Part shown: positions 1 to 13,100 of the stretch, one piece after another
How positions within the stretch are numbered: position 1 is the first letter of the stretch
Layout of the letters: each line of letters begins with the position of its first letter
Assembly: GCA_036583965.1 (NCBI GenBank)
Contig: JAZBQD010000022.1
Coordinates: forward strand, 2,166,001-2,230,000
DNA from: Prunella strophiata
Lineage: Eukaryota > Chordata > Aves > Passeriformes > Prunellidae
Direction of reading: 5' to 3'
DNA length: 64,000 nt
Program-made: the position numbers and the translations under genes
The notes under the pieces: generated by a model
What the model was told of the DNA's origin: nothing
What the model saw: the letters and a program-made list of their open reading frames with translations, nothing else
The model's database searches: none

Positions 1-3000
1 ATTCCTGCTGCCCTCCAAAGCCAGGCTTTGGTTGTTTTGGTTTTTCCCAGCCTTCCCCTGACCCTGGGCAGATGGGAGCATTCCCTGTGTGCCTCCTTTG
101 CTGGCTTTGGGGTTCCAGCACCCAGTTTGTGACTCAGATTTGGACGTGGAGCTGCAAGTTTTGTTTCCTTGGCCACATTCCAAGGACGCTGCTGGGAACA
201 TGTCTGGGATTTTGGGCTCTTGGGTTCCATCACTGGCACTGCTGCCAAGAGGTTTGGCCTCAGGAGAGGGCCCTTTTTATTCAGGACTTTAAACACTTAC
301 CTGTTTCCCCTATTCAGAATATTATATAATATTATAATTCAGAATATAGGCCTGCTACTCTTTTACCTGCTTTCTCCACTTCCAGCTGTAATTTTTCATT
401 CAGGCTCCTCCTGTGCTGAAATTTTATTTCCCTTTCTCTTTGAGAATCCTCCTTAAAGTATCTTGGTTTGTGAACACTCAGGAGTTTTCCTTCTTGCTGT
501 AGCAGTGTTTTGTTGAGGGCTTTGTTTTCCCTTCACAACACCAATAAAGAGAATTTTTTTTTCCCCTTGTGAAACCTCAGTTAACACTTGGAACTTCTGT
601 GTTCCCTGGGTGTGTTGCCCATAAAGTACAGGTACAAATAGACATGTCAGTGGTGGTGTGGAAATTACTCAGGATTATGAATCACACTGAAAAATACTAT
701 TGGAAAGCTGAGCCTGATGCTGTTAGTCATTCTGCAATAGCAAAGGGAATTATGGGCTCAGTGGAGGAGAGATGCAAGTTAGTGCAGAGTCAGTCTCTTT
801 CTGCTTCTGACATGTGGAAAACATCTTCAAACATCTTTATTTTTCACTGTTATTAGCAAAATGAGCAACTTCTGAAAGGGTTAAAGGAGATTTGCCATAA
901 CCTTCACTTTCCCCTCAGTTCTTGTCATTTATGAGAATTAATGAAGATATTAAATAAATCTGATGTTTCCTTTTTCTGTTTCCACTAATTAGTCCCAGTC
1001 AGTCAATAGAATATCCACATTTTCCCAGCTGGTTGAGAGTCAAAAGATATCTGAATCTGAACTTGTTTTTTCATGTCACATCCAGAGCTTTGGAAGAGTG
1101 TTTTGGCAGGCTTCCCCGTGGGCACAGCTCCCATTCCCAGAGTTCTCTCCAAAGCATTAAGAATGGAAATAAGCAGCTCAGAATTTTCCAGTTCAGCTCG
1201 GCCTCTGTGCACGTTAAGAGAAACAGAAGCACAACCACAAGTACAGCAAAACCCTTCATGTGGCCAGAGAGCTGAGCTTCAGCTGGGGAAACTGGCACAA
1301 GCTGCTCCCTGCTGGGCTCACACGTTGCAGCCCACGTTTGTCCTGCTTGGGGGGACAGTGGCTGAGGCACGAGGCCACCAGGGAGCTTCTCCACATGAAG
1401 GGGATCTGCCTGGGGGCCTAAACTCAGAGGCAGCCTCAGAAATCTCTCAGTGATTTACTCTGAAATCCTCGTGCTTGTAGGAAACCATCAAGGCCACTGT
1501 GATAGAGAGAAATACTTTCATTTTCTCTCTGCTCTTCAGGGTGATTCCTTGGCTTGGCTTGTGGAAACTGCTCGAGTGAGTGACTGAAATAAGCCACACA
1601 CACACACATATATAAAGTGTCTATTTTTGGGTGCTTTTCTCCTGTCAAATGCTGGAGAGGTGTTCCAGAGCATCTTCCTTTGGAGGAAAAAATTCCTATG
1701 ATAATACTGTCTTACAGAGAATATGATCTGGGGAAAATCCTGAGGCAGAGCAGGGATGCGGAAAATAAAATTGATTCCTGATGTCTCTTTGAGGGTTACA
1801 GTCCAGCACTTATGAAACTGAGTGGGAAACTTTCCTGCTCTTTCTCTGTAATGAGAGCTGGGTTGGTCCTTGGGGTATCACCATAACAAAGCAGAGCTAC
1901 AAGTGGTAGTAGGCACAGACAGATAAAACTGAAACATGTAAAAAGATTTTGTTAGAGACAAGAGGGTTGAATTGTGGCAAAGCTGTCGAGTTTGCTGAGG
2001 ATAACAATATTCAGATTTAATGATTCTTCTTTTTCTAGTCCCAAATTGGTGGAACCTCACAGACACTCTGTTCCATTCAGAAATTAAGTAATAGTGTGGA
2101 AGTCACAGAGCTCCTTCATATCAGAGCTCTGAACAGGCAGGAGTCTTGACTTAAAGCACTGAGCTCCAGTTCCTAGAAGTACTGAATCTCATGGGCACTG
2201 GATTTGCTTTTACTAGCAAATTTTCCTTCCTTTACCCATTTTTCAGGTTTCCCTAGAACAACTGCACATTTCCAGCTAATTTACACTAATTGAAAATCAT
2301 GTTTTCATAGAATGAGATCCCTATCCTAAACATCTCTCTGAAATGCAATTCTCCTTTTGACTGCAGTCTTTAAAACCCAGAGCATCTGAGCCTAAATTCC
2401 ACTTTCAATGTCCTATGAAATTTGTAGCATTAAAAGTCTCAACACCTTGGCTTATTTTTAAAAGGTGATATTAAATATAGGAATATATTCCCTTATGCAC
2501 TTTTTCCCTAGGATATAAAATGGTCATTCCCCTTAAATAGTAACACAGTGCCCTGCAATGCTGAGCACTGCTGGAATGGCTCTACAGTAAAACTAAGCTT
2601 CAAATTTTAATCTCTCTCTGAGCCACATCCTGTTTTCAGTTAACTGATCTCATATGGGGGAAATTTACCACAGGAAATCTCTCTAGTTTGGAAAGTACCA
2701 AAACCTTATCTTTAGTTTCTTTGTGTAATTCAGCACCTTTGGAGACAGAGGTGTAACAGAATCACAGAAACTTTCAAGAAGTCTCAAAGCAAGAGGAAAG
2801 GAGTGAGTTAAGGGCACAGGGAAGAGGTGGAGCTGCCACTTCATCCCTGAACCTGACCCTGTGGTGTAACACTGATCATTCTAAAATTAGCATCTTACAC
2901 TCTTTATATCCCCAAAGTTTGAAAAACCACATCCAGAAATCTTTTTGTTTCCGAAAGAGATTTTAACTCACATCCTGGCAGAAACTCCCCAGGCCAAATT

Positions 3001-3660
3001 AACTTGGGATGAATTCCAACAACCCAAATGAGGGCAAATGGGTCAAGGTCTCACTGGGGCTGTGTCACACTTTGCTCCTAGCTTTGAGTTAACACCCAGC
3101 CCTGATGATCTGAACTACAGATCTGCATCAGATCAGCACCTGCAGAGTGCTGCAGACCAGCCCAGAGAGGAGGGCAGTGGAGCTGAGGAGTCTGTTTGTC
3201 TGTCTGTGCACACCCAGCAGGGGAAGGTGCCAGACTCGAGGCAAACGCTGCTGTACAAGGAATCCCTCAGCACCTGCAGTGCTGCCTCCTGTCAGGGCAG
3301 CAAGGCACAGCCAGGGAAGCCTTGAGGAACACCTAGAGAAACAACCTAGAGAAACACCTCTGCTTTTCATTGTTAATTCTGAGCAGGGCCTCACCCCCAG
3401 GGATATTCCCCACAAGGAAGAGTGAACAGATTTGCATGTACAACTCTTTTTCTGACTGAATCCTCTGTCAGAACTAGAGAGTGTGGCAGGCTGTGTCAGG
3501 GGTGAAGAGGTCCATTATTCTGCTGATAATGAAACTTTGCTTTGGAGAATCTTTCCTGCACTCTAAGAAGCTTTGCAGGCATTAGTGAACTCCTGTGTTT
3601 CCCTGCTGTGCTATAGCGGGGCTTCCCCGGGGAGGTTTCCCGTGGGTTCCAGAGGCTCCA
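1..3660. other. Intergenic / upstream of TRAF1, no gene recognised
   Basis: No open frame here shows exon-like boundaries or a protein family I recognise. By synteny with human 9q33.2 the 3' end of C5 should lie to the left, but no C5 coding exon is visible. Minor contents are an AT-rich palindromic stretch near 312-350, AATAAA hexamers near 543 and 953, and a short CA/TA microsatellite near 1598-1615. A kappaB-like decamer (GGGGCTTCCC, 3618-3627) lies just before the minisatellite. TRAF1 is a known NF-kappaB target, but a single match is weak evidence. Confidence 0.6.
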
Positions 3661-3662
3661 GA

Positions 3663-5919
3663 GGGATGGAGAGGAGCGGCAGGGATGGAGAGGAGCGGCA
3701 GGGATGGAGAGGAGCGGCAGGGATGGAGGGAGGGATGGAGGGGAGCAGCAGGGATGGAGGGAGGGATGGAGAGGAGCGGCAGGGATGGAGAGGAGCGGCA
3801 GGGATGGAGAGGAGCGGCAGGGATGGAGGGGAGCAGCAGGGATGGAGGGGAGCGGCAGGGATGGAGAGGAGCGGCAGGGATGGAGAGGAGCGGCAGGGAT
3901 GGAGGGAGGGATGGAGGGGAGCGGCAGGGATGGAGAGGAGCGGCAGGGATGGAGAGGAGCGGCAGGGATGGAGGGGAGCAGCAGGGATGGAGGGGAGCAG
4001 CAGGGATGGAGGGGAGCAGCAGGGATGGAGGGGAGCAGCAGGGATGGAGGGGAGCGGCAGGGATGGAGAGGAGCGGCAGGGATGGAGGGGAGCAGCAGGG
4101 ATGGAGGGGAGCAGCAGGGATGGAGGGGAGCGGCAGGGATGGAGAGGAGCGGCAGGGATGGAGGGGAGCAGCAGGGATGGAGGGGAGCGGCAGGGATGGA
4201 GAGGAGCGGCAGGGATGGAGGGGAGCAGCAGGGATGGAGGGGAGCGGCAGGGATGGAGAGGAGCGGCAGGGATGGAGAGGAGCGGCAGGGATGGAGAGGA
4301 GCGGCAGGGATGGAGAGGAGCGGCAGGGATGGAGGGGAGCAGCAGGGATGGAGGGGAGCGGCAGGGATGGAGGGGAGCAGCAGGGATGGAGGGGAGCAGC
4401 AGGGATGGAGGGGAGCGGCAGGGATGGAGGGGAGCAGCAGGGATGGAGGGGAGCAGCAGGGATGGAGGGGAGCAGCAGGGATGGAGGGGAGCGGCAGGGA
4501 TGGAGGGAGGGATGGAGGGGAGCAGCAGGGATGGAGGGGAGCAGCAGGGATGGAGGGGAGCAGCAGGGATGGAGGGGAGCAGCAGGGATGGAGGGGAGCA
4601 GCAGGGATGGAGGGGAGCGGCAGGGATGGAGGGAGGGATGGAGAGGAGCGGCAGGGATGGAGAGGAGCGGCAGGGATGGAGAGGAGCGGCAGGGATGGAG
4701 AGGAGCGGCAGGGATGGAGAGGAGCGGCAGGGATGGAGAGGAGCGGCAGGGATGGAGGGGAGCAGCAGGGATGGAGGGGAGCGGGAGGGATGGAGGGGAG
4801 CGGCAGGGATGGAGAGGAGCGGCAGGGATGGAGAGGAGCGGCAGGGATGGAGAGGAGCGGCAGGGATGGAGAGGAGCGGCAGGGATGGAGAGGAGCGGCA
4901 GGGATGGAGGGGAGCAGCAGGGATGGAGGGGAGCGGGAGGGATGGAGGGGAGCAGCAGGGATGGAGGGGAGCGGCAGGGATGGAGAGGAGCGGCAGGGAT
5001 GGAGAGGAGCGGCAGGGATGGAGGGGAGCAGCAGGGATGGAGGGGAGCGGCAGGGATGGAGGGGAGCGGCAGGGATGGAGGGGAGCGGGAGGGATGGAGG
5101 GGAGCAGCAGGGATGGAGGGGAGCAGCAGGGATGGAGGGGAGCGGCAGGGATGGAGAGGAGCGGCAGGGATGGAGGGGAGCAGCAGGGATGGAGGGGAGC
5201 GGCAGGGATGGAGGGGAGCGGCAGGGATGGAGAGGAGCGGCAGGGATGGAGGGGAGCGGCAGGGATGGAGGGGAGCAGCAGGGATGGAGGGGAGCGGCAG
5301 GGATGGAGAGGAGCGGCAGGGATGGAGGGGAGCAGCAGGGATGGAGGGGAGCGGCAGGGATGGAGGGGAGCAGCAGGGATGGAGGGGAGCGGCAGGGATG
5401 GAGAGGAGCGGCAGGGATGGAGGGGAGCGGGAGGGATGGAGGGGAGCAGCAGGGATGGAGGGGAGCGGCAGGGATGGAGGGAGGGATGGAGGGGAGCGGG
5501 AGGGATGGAGGGGAGCGGGAGGGATGGAGGGGAGCGGGAGGGATGGAGGGAGGGATGGAGAGGAGCGGCAGGGATGGAGGGGAGCGGCAGGGATGGAGGG
5601 GAGCGGCAGGGATGGAGAGGAGCGGCAGGGATGGAGGGAGGGATGGAGGGGAGCGGGAGGGATGGAGGGGAGCGGGAGGGATGGAGGGAGGGATGGAGAG
5701 GAGCGGCAGGGATGGAGGGGAGCGGCAGGGATGGAGGGAGGGATGGAGGGGAGCGGCAGGGATGGAGAGGAGCGGCAGGGATGGAGAGGAGCGGCAGGGA
5801 TGGAGGGAGGGATGGAGGGGAGCGGCAGGGATGGAGAGGAGCGGCAGGGATGGAGGGGAGCGGGAGGGATGGAGGGGAGCGGCAGGGATGGAGAGGAGCA
5901 GCAGGGATGGAGGGGAGCG
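3663..5919. repeat. Minisatellite, 19-bp unit, about 118 copies
   Basis: Tandem copies of GGGATGGAGAGGAGCGGCA fill about 2.26 kb. Unit variants differ at the AGAGG/AGGGG and CGGCA/CAGCA/CGGGA positions, and a shorter GGGATGGAGGGA unit is interspersed. Because 19 is not divisible by 3 and the unit has no stop codon in any frame on either strand, several frames stay open for 780-960 codons. These frames are low-complexity artefacts. The array ends directly at a CpG-rich block that probably contains the TRAF1 promoter. Confidence 0.95.
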
Positions 5920-6400
5920 GGCCCCGCTGCGGAGAACCGCCCGCAGCCCCCGGACACCGGGCCCGGTGCCCGAACCGCGCCCCGGGAGCGCCCGGGGGGC
6001 AGCGGGGGCCGGCCGTGGGTCCCCGTCCTCTTCCCCCCCCTGAGCCGGGATGGGCGGAGGGGCCCCGAGCGGGGCACGGAGCGCTCCGTGCCGGTGGCAG
6101 CGGTGCCGCCGGGGCTGGGCCAGCGGGCGGGGGGAGCCGTGAGCGCCCCGTCCCCCCGGCACCCACTAAAACACCTTCGGCTCCGTGACCTTCGTGTTAC
6201 CGGCTCTGATCCGGGGCTCTGGCAGGCCGGCAGCCCCGGCGGTCACTGCGGAGCCCGCTCCGGTGCCTGCAGGGGAATCGGCCGAGCCAGGCCATGGAAC
6301 ACGCTGCGTGTTCCCAGACAGAGCCTCCAGCCCGGGGTGTGCCCTGCCCGCCTCACGGCAGCCACACCGCCAGCCCGGCCTGCCCACCGCAGCCTGGTTC
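5920..6400 (+). promoter_or_regulatory. CpG-rich block, probable TRAF1 promoter / 5' noncoding exon
   Basis: GC- and CpG-dense single-copy sequence follows the minisatellite and ends about 0.75 kb before the TRAF1 start codon. A polypyrimidine/AG stretch just before 7164 (TCTTGGCCAG, then CTTCAG) would allow a noncoding first exon to splice in upstream of the ATG. No TATA box is evident. Assignment to TRAF1 is an inference from position and orientation. Sequence 6400-7163 shows no further coding potential. Confidence 0.5.
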
Positions 6401-7163
6401 ATTTATTGTCACATTTCGCAGTCAGCGTGACTCTTGGTAATACTGAGACAGGTTGTGGTGTGTCAGTACTGCCATGAGGGGAAAAAAGCCTTTATGAAGG
6501 GGTTATTGTAATCAAACCTGCACCAGTTCTCTGGGTGAAAACCTTCTTGGACTTTCCAAGAGACCCCAGAATCAGTTTTGGCTGCATTTCTGAAAATATC
6601 CCACTGCACAGCAAACCAAACCAAACTGAATGTGCCAGACACCTTGGCACATGTGGGCCTGGTCAGAGCACAGCATCAAGGGCTTGTGGACTTGGGATTT
6701 CCTTTGTCATTTCACCACAAGTCTTATGACTTCGGGAAAGTCACTGTCAACACACCAGCTGCTCAGTTTCTGTGTGCATGAAGTGAAATCACGAATTTTG
6801 AGAATTGATGTGGCTGGGGATTTACTCTGCAGAAACAACCCTGTGTGATGAGGACTGATGGGACTGTAGCTCATCTTTCTACAAGCTAAAAACTCTTGAG
6901 AGAAAACCCCCAACCCCTCCTTTATAGGACACTTTTGGGTCTATTTTCGTGCTGTGTTTGAGGGAAATTTTAAAGGTGTAATTTCCTGCTGGTGCCTGGT
7001 CAAACCCCACTGTGACATTTGGTTCGCGCCTGTCACTGCAGACCCAGCCGAGCACAGCGAGGTTACTGCTCAGTAACCTCGGGGACTCTGCTCACATCCA
7101 AGTGAGTGTGTGCAGTGTTAGAACACCTGGATTTTATCTCCTCTTGGCCAGAGCTGCCTTCAG

Positions 7164-10100
7164 ATGGCTGAGAGCAGCCCCAGGAGCCTGCAGGACCCCC
7201 CTGGCTCTGCCCCTGACGAGAACGAGTTCCCCTTCGGATACCCCACCACCATCTGCGAGGACGCGCCTGGGCAGAAGTTCCTGTGCAGCAACTGCCACAA
7301 CATCCTGAAGAAAGCCCTGCAGACGCTGTGTGGGCACCGGTACTGCTCTGCCTGCCTCACCTGGATCGTCAGGTACGTGCTGGGCTGCCCGGGGCTCGGG
7401 CAGCTCTGCCCTCCCTGGCTGCTGGCATTTCCCTGCCTGGAAGGATTTGCCGTGCTGCACTGCAGGATATTCCCTGCCTCCTCCTTGTTTCCACCATGGA
7501 AGTGTCTCACAGGGTTTTTCTGTCTGTGATATAATAATTCTGATTTAACCTTGAAGAACTGGTGCAAGGCTGGCTTAATCCTTCCATGGGACTCCACAGC
7601 ACTTTGATGAGGGATGTGATGGGGTTTTAGTGGAAATAATGTCATATATGTCTGCATCTGTCTGGGCAACATGGACGTTTTCTGTGTTTTAAAAGACTTC
7701 ATTTTTCACATTCTCTTTCCTACCTGGAGTTTTTGAATCATTCATGGGATAAATGACTTTCTATCTTTATTCCTATTTATGGTTCAGGCTAGCCTTATTT
7801 TACTGAAATACTGATAAAAATAATGGGCATAGTCCTGGCCTTGAAGAAGAGAAGAGCAAAACTTTTTTTGACATCAGTGTGTTCAAGAATTGGCCTTTAG
7901 TGAACAAGGACTATGGATTCTGAGTGGAAATCACAATTTTCATGGTTTTATTTGTGTCCCTGCCTATACAGAGACCTCCTAAACTGCAGTGCACCAATGG
8001 ATTGTTATTTAATTTTTCTTTCTTTTTACCAGAAACAATAAAAATGCAATTTGCCAGAAATGCAAAGAGGAAGATCCCAACACTTTAGGTGAGGAAAGCT
8101 TATTGGCAGAAGAAAGGGTAAGTTGTAGTTCACAGGTCATTAATTTATCAATAACCATTCTCTGTAGTCATCATTGGACTGGAGTTCAGAAGGGAATAAT
8201 ATAAAATGCAATAGCAGCTGATAGTTACACATTTTAACTTAAGCTTTAATAACTTGGATTTCCCAGTGTTTTTGATTTTAAAAAGTGTAATGGCAGCCTC
8301 AGGACTTTCCAAATCCAGGTTCTGCTATGTAAAATCACAAACTCTTCCATATGATTCACTTTTTATTGTCTCAAAGTAACTGGTGCTTTCCTACTTGTAA
8401 TAATATGTCTTAACTGTTACTTATTATCCTCAGGAAGTATTTTAATGGATTTTCCAACCTCATGGTTTCTTGTACCCTTCAAACATGAAGCTGACCATAA
8501 TAATTGATACAAACTATGCCCTGGCCAATGTTTCATCTGTAATTTCATGGTGCAGATCTCTTCTTGTGTGATTTTCCTGGCAAATTGCTGTGCTGTTCTG
8601 TATCCCAAATGCAAACTGGGCCCTAAGGCCCAGGTCCTTTTCCCTTCTCTCTTATTACAGGCAGGGATATCAACAGACACATAATTTGTCTAAATTTTTA
8701 GGGGGAAATGAAAACTAATAGGCAGCTGACAGTGGTATAAAAACCAAAGTTTAGAAAGAAGCAAAAATAATGGATCTGCTGCTGATGCTGAACTTGGTGA
8801 TATCCCAGAAAAAAAAAAAAAAAATCCTCAGTTCTGCAATGAATTTCCCAATGACAGATTTCCTGCACAAATAGGTGCAGCTGAGCCCTTTGAACTTTGC
8901 CTGTCAGTTTGGGATTTCTCTGCTGTGGGATTCTCCCCAGTGTGCTGGGAGTTTCTGCAGGTGGGGGCTGTGAGCAGATCTGTGATCTGCCTGTGCAGAT
9001 CATTCCCAACAGATGCTGGGTGGATTTTCAGGAACTTTGAGATGTGGGTATTGTTTGTAAATACTTTCCTGCCTCTATTTGTAAAGTTTCACCTCTCAAT
9101 CCTTGCTCTATGTTATTCCGTGTGAAATCTGCATTTCTCTGCACTGTGCTTATATCCAAAAATACCTTTAACTGTGGCAGGGCTTCTTCTTGTGCCAGAA
9201 TCCCTATTTTAGTGCAAGGTGTAATATTAAAGTGTGCATTATTTCATCATTACATAACAATTGTACCATTCCTGGTGTTAGAATAACACAAAAATATACG
9301 TAGTGCAAAGAACAAACCTCTCTCCCATCTGGTTCATATATTTTTTTTAGCACACGGTGGCTGCTAAATGGAAGCAGCCCAGATCTGAGCAGTGCTCTCT
9401 GCAGCACGTTTAGGAGGTGTTAATGACCCCGATAATGAAATGCATTCATTAAGGGACCCCACAGTCAGGGTCCTGTCAGCACATCGCTGCTGCGTGTGAA
9501 ATATTTCAGGCTCCTGTGAAAAGAAATGAGAGCTGCAGTTGGCAGGGCTTATTTTCAGTAAATTAATATCGTGTCAAATAGATTGAGTGCTAAGAAATTA
9601 ATTATTTAATAATTATTTGGGCTACTGCTACACTAAGAGTGACTTGCCATGTCACAGAGCCTTATACAATACAGTAATTTTTTTAAAAAATTAAAGATTT
9701 ATCAAGGTGTGGATTTCTACCACCCTGTTCCTATTCCAAGGATGCATCCAAAAGTAGTTTCTCACCAATTTTTTTTATTACTTTCTTTCCAGGCTTTTGG
9801 TGATGCTGCCATTAATAAAGAGATTTCTGAGCTCAGAGTCCACTGTGTGACCCTTGGGTGCAGCTGGTCTGGTAGTCATGAAGGATTTTGAAGTATGTTC
9901 AAAGGGAGTTTATTCAGATTAATATGGAGTGGGGACAGAGAGGCAATGAAACCAGGATATCAGCAGACACAAAATAATGCAACTGATTAGAATCAGTGTC
10001 AGTATTTTGATTTATACCAATGTTTTTGTCCAAAAATGTGCCATTGATCTAGTGGAGGGTTCCCTGCCATGGCAGGGAGTTGGGACTGGATGATCTTTAA

Positions 10101-13100
10101 GGTCCCTTCCAACCCAAATCATTCTGTGCTTCTGTGATCAATTTAGCAGGGCTTTGGCCAAATCCAGAACATTCTGAAGGAAATTCACATTGCACAAACT
10201 TACATCAGCTTGATATTTTATCCAGTGGTTTCCTTCTTTTTTGAATGCAAGGCTGCCACAAGCAGGGGGTGACAGGACAGAGTAGTTCAGTCTCCAGGAC
10301 ACTCCAGGCAATGTCCTTGGCATGTTTTATAGGAGAAAAAAATCCCTCCTGTGTCAATGTATTGATTGTATTCATCATTCTTTTCAGACTGATCTGAAAT
10401 GCCTCAGTTAAAATATTTAAATGGGCAAAATTTGTGAATCTGCCATGCAAATCTGAGTAATGAATACAAAAGAGAAAGCTGGGACCAGGATCTTGTTGCT
10501 TTTGAGCAAAAGCCCTAAGGGGCTTTTTAAGGGAGACCTCATGTTTGAATTTACCAAATGTTGTTTGGTTTTGGTTTTGGTTTTGAGACTTTTTTTAAAT
10601 TAATAATTAACAAAAAAAGCCCCAGTAAAGTTGGTGAATTTTTCACCAGTAATCTCAGTAACTCTGTGCAGTGGGACTTTACCCAAGCTTAGAAGAAATG
10701 CAGATGAAAGCCCTGGGCTGCCAGAACAGAGACTATTTATAGATAACTGTGAATATCTATTTCTAGATAAATGTGAATCAGCACTTCACATGTTGCTCTA
10801 TAACTTTTTACTTCCAGGAGCATCAGAGTCTGTGTGAATATGCTTTGATCCCTTGTCACACTGGCTGTGGACACGTGGTGATGAGGAGGAAGCTGGCAGA
10901 TCACTTGGAAAATGGATGTGTCAATAATGTGACAGTGTGCCAGCAGTGCCAGTGCAGCCTGGCCAGCTCTGAGTGCCAGGTAAGAACATTTCTCTCTCAA
11001 CATTTCTCTTTTTATTGGTTGTTTCAATGATCTGTGATGCCATTTTCCCATCCTGATTTCGTTGCACTCAGGGAATATTTAATTTTCCTGAGTTTGATCG
11101 TTTTTCTACACAAGTGTTGTGGGGAAAATGGATGTGATAATGAGCTGGTGATGTGACAAAAGTGCCCGTGTGCTCCCCTGGGTTTGGGCAGCCCAGGTTT
11201 CACCTCCTGCCTCAAAATCAGTCCTGCTGTGAGGCAAGAGAAAACCAGGAAAGCACAGAGAGCAGCAGGGAGGGGATCTTGAAAGTGGCTGAAATTTGTT
11301 CAAACTAAAACCACCCACAAATGTGCAGGGCAGGATTCTGTCAGATGTTATTTCTATTAGATCTGACCAGGTGTAAATCTCCAAATTATCAGCAGTGTCC
11401 ACAGACCAGGGAGATCTCACTCTGAATCTGCCACGAAATATCTCAGTGCCCATTCAAGCACATTTGATTGATATTTTTTTATGTTATTTACCCTAAACAA
11501 TGAATATTGTTCCCTCAAAATGATTTCCATAGAATAATTGCCAGCCTTGCAGCAGAAAAAAGAAGCCAAAACCAGCATTGCTCACCCTTCACTGACTGCA
11601 GAGAGAGGAGAACCTGGAGCCAGGCTCATCCTCCCTCCAAAATAGTAAACTTTGGGTGCTGCTCTTGCTCTCCTTATTTTATTCATTCAGTTTGAGGTCT
11701 TGAGATTTTTTTTTTTTTTTTATTTCTCTATTTTTAAATAAACTTCTCTCCTCTGCAGGAGAGTGCCTCTCCCCCTCAAGAAATTGGTGATCTGAATGAC
11801 TAAAAGAGCAGAAATGAATAAGATCACTGGCAAGATAGAGAGTGTTAAAAAACTGAGTGAGAGAGTGAGAAACCCCCGTGGCTGCATTTCTGAGAATCAA
11901 AAGGGAAACCTCAGAGCTGCTGTGCAGAGGAGTCTGTGCAGATTAAAGCCACCCCCTCTGCAGAGTGTGAGTGGCAGTTGCTGAGTTAAATACAGATATT
12001 ACAGAACCACTGGCAGGGGGATCACTTCACCCTGCATGGGGCAGAAATGGCAGGAAGGCTCCTGTGGGTGTGGTGCATTTTGTGTGGCACATCACGATGG
12101 AGAATTTGGATTCCAGCCTCCAGAGTGTTCATAAGCAGGATGCAAGAAGGGTCTGCACATTGAGCAAAGTGTATGGAGTCAGTGCAGGAAGAGTTTATAT
12201 TTGAATTTGAATTTATATTGGAGTTTCCTGTGCTGTGACCTGTTTATGTTCATATATATATATAAATATATATGTCTGTATATATTTGAATTTCCTGTTC
12301 TGCTGGTCATTGTTGCTTCCTGTTCTGTAACCCCCTGCTTGTCACTGCATGTATGTGACTGCACATTTTTGTGTGTGTGCACATAACTTTGAACCTGGCA
12401 ACACCTGCACAGTGCCAATCTTGTATCCAATATCCCAGGGTGACCTTTAATTCAATAATTAAATAAGGTACTGAGTGTTTTCCTTCTTGTTTTAATGACA
12501 GGAGCATTCATGTGAAGGCAGTTTATGCAAGGAACAAAAACCTGTGCAAACAGAAACAGCATCAAAGGAAAAGGTGGGTGAAAAATGGGGGAGTGCAATG
12601 CAGCTTTATTTCAATTAATAAAATTATCACTTGTTCATTTAGATTAAATGAACACCTGAGAACACCTTCAGGTCCAGCAGTTGTTTCTGGCTGCTCTTTA
12701 CATGCCAGCAAAGCCCTGCTGCCTGCCTTCCCTCCCCTGCTCCCACCATCACCTTCACTACATTATCTTCTCAATTAACCTTCTAAAATGGACAAATATT
12801 TGTTTCTCTCATTCCTTGAGTGAGAGCCACCTGACCAGGATTGTGCAGCATTTACAGCATCTTCTTTGTGAGAAATGGTTACCAGCTGATCCCTGTGCTC
12901 ATTCAGTTGTGTTCTGTCATTCTGGGGTCTGGGGCATGGACACCTCACTGCCAGGCTGTGTGCAGGAAGCTTGCTCTCAGCCACACTCTTAATTGATTTA
13001 CCATCAATTTTCAAAGCTGGTTGGGCACTGGAAGCTGTGGAATCACCTTGACTTGAATTAATCTGATTTATAGCTGCTGGGTTTGTGGCTGAGGTGTTTG

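Noticed and set aside
3618..3627. NF-kappaB site controlling TRAF1
   Set aside because: One 10-bp match 3.5 kb before the ATG and separated from the probable promoter by a 2.3-kb array; chance matches are common, so it is only mentioned in passing.
3496..6477. Six overlapping open frames of 780-960 codons on both strands
   Set aside because: They are translations of the 19-bp minisatellite (19 codons per cycle), open in all frames because the unit has no stop in any frame; there are no splice sites or non-repeat protein domains.
10668..10684. GGGACTTTACCC as an intronic kappaB site
   Set aside because: It departs from the consensus at the conserved CC and has no supporting context.
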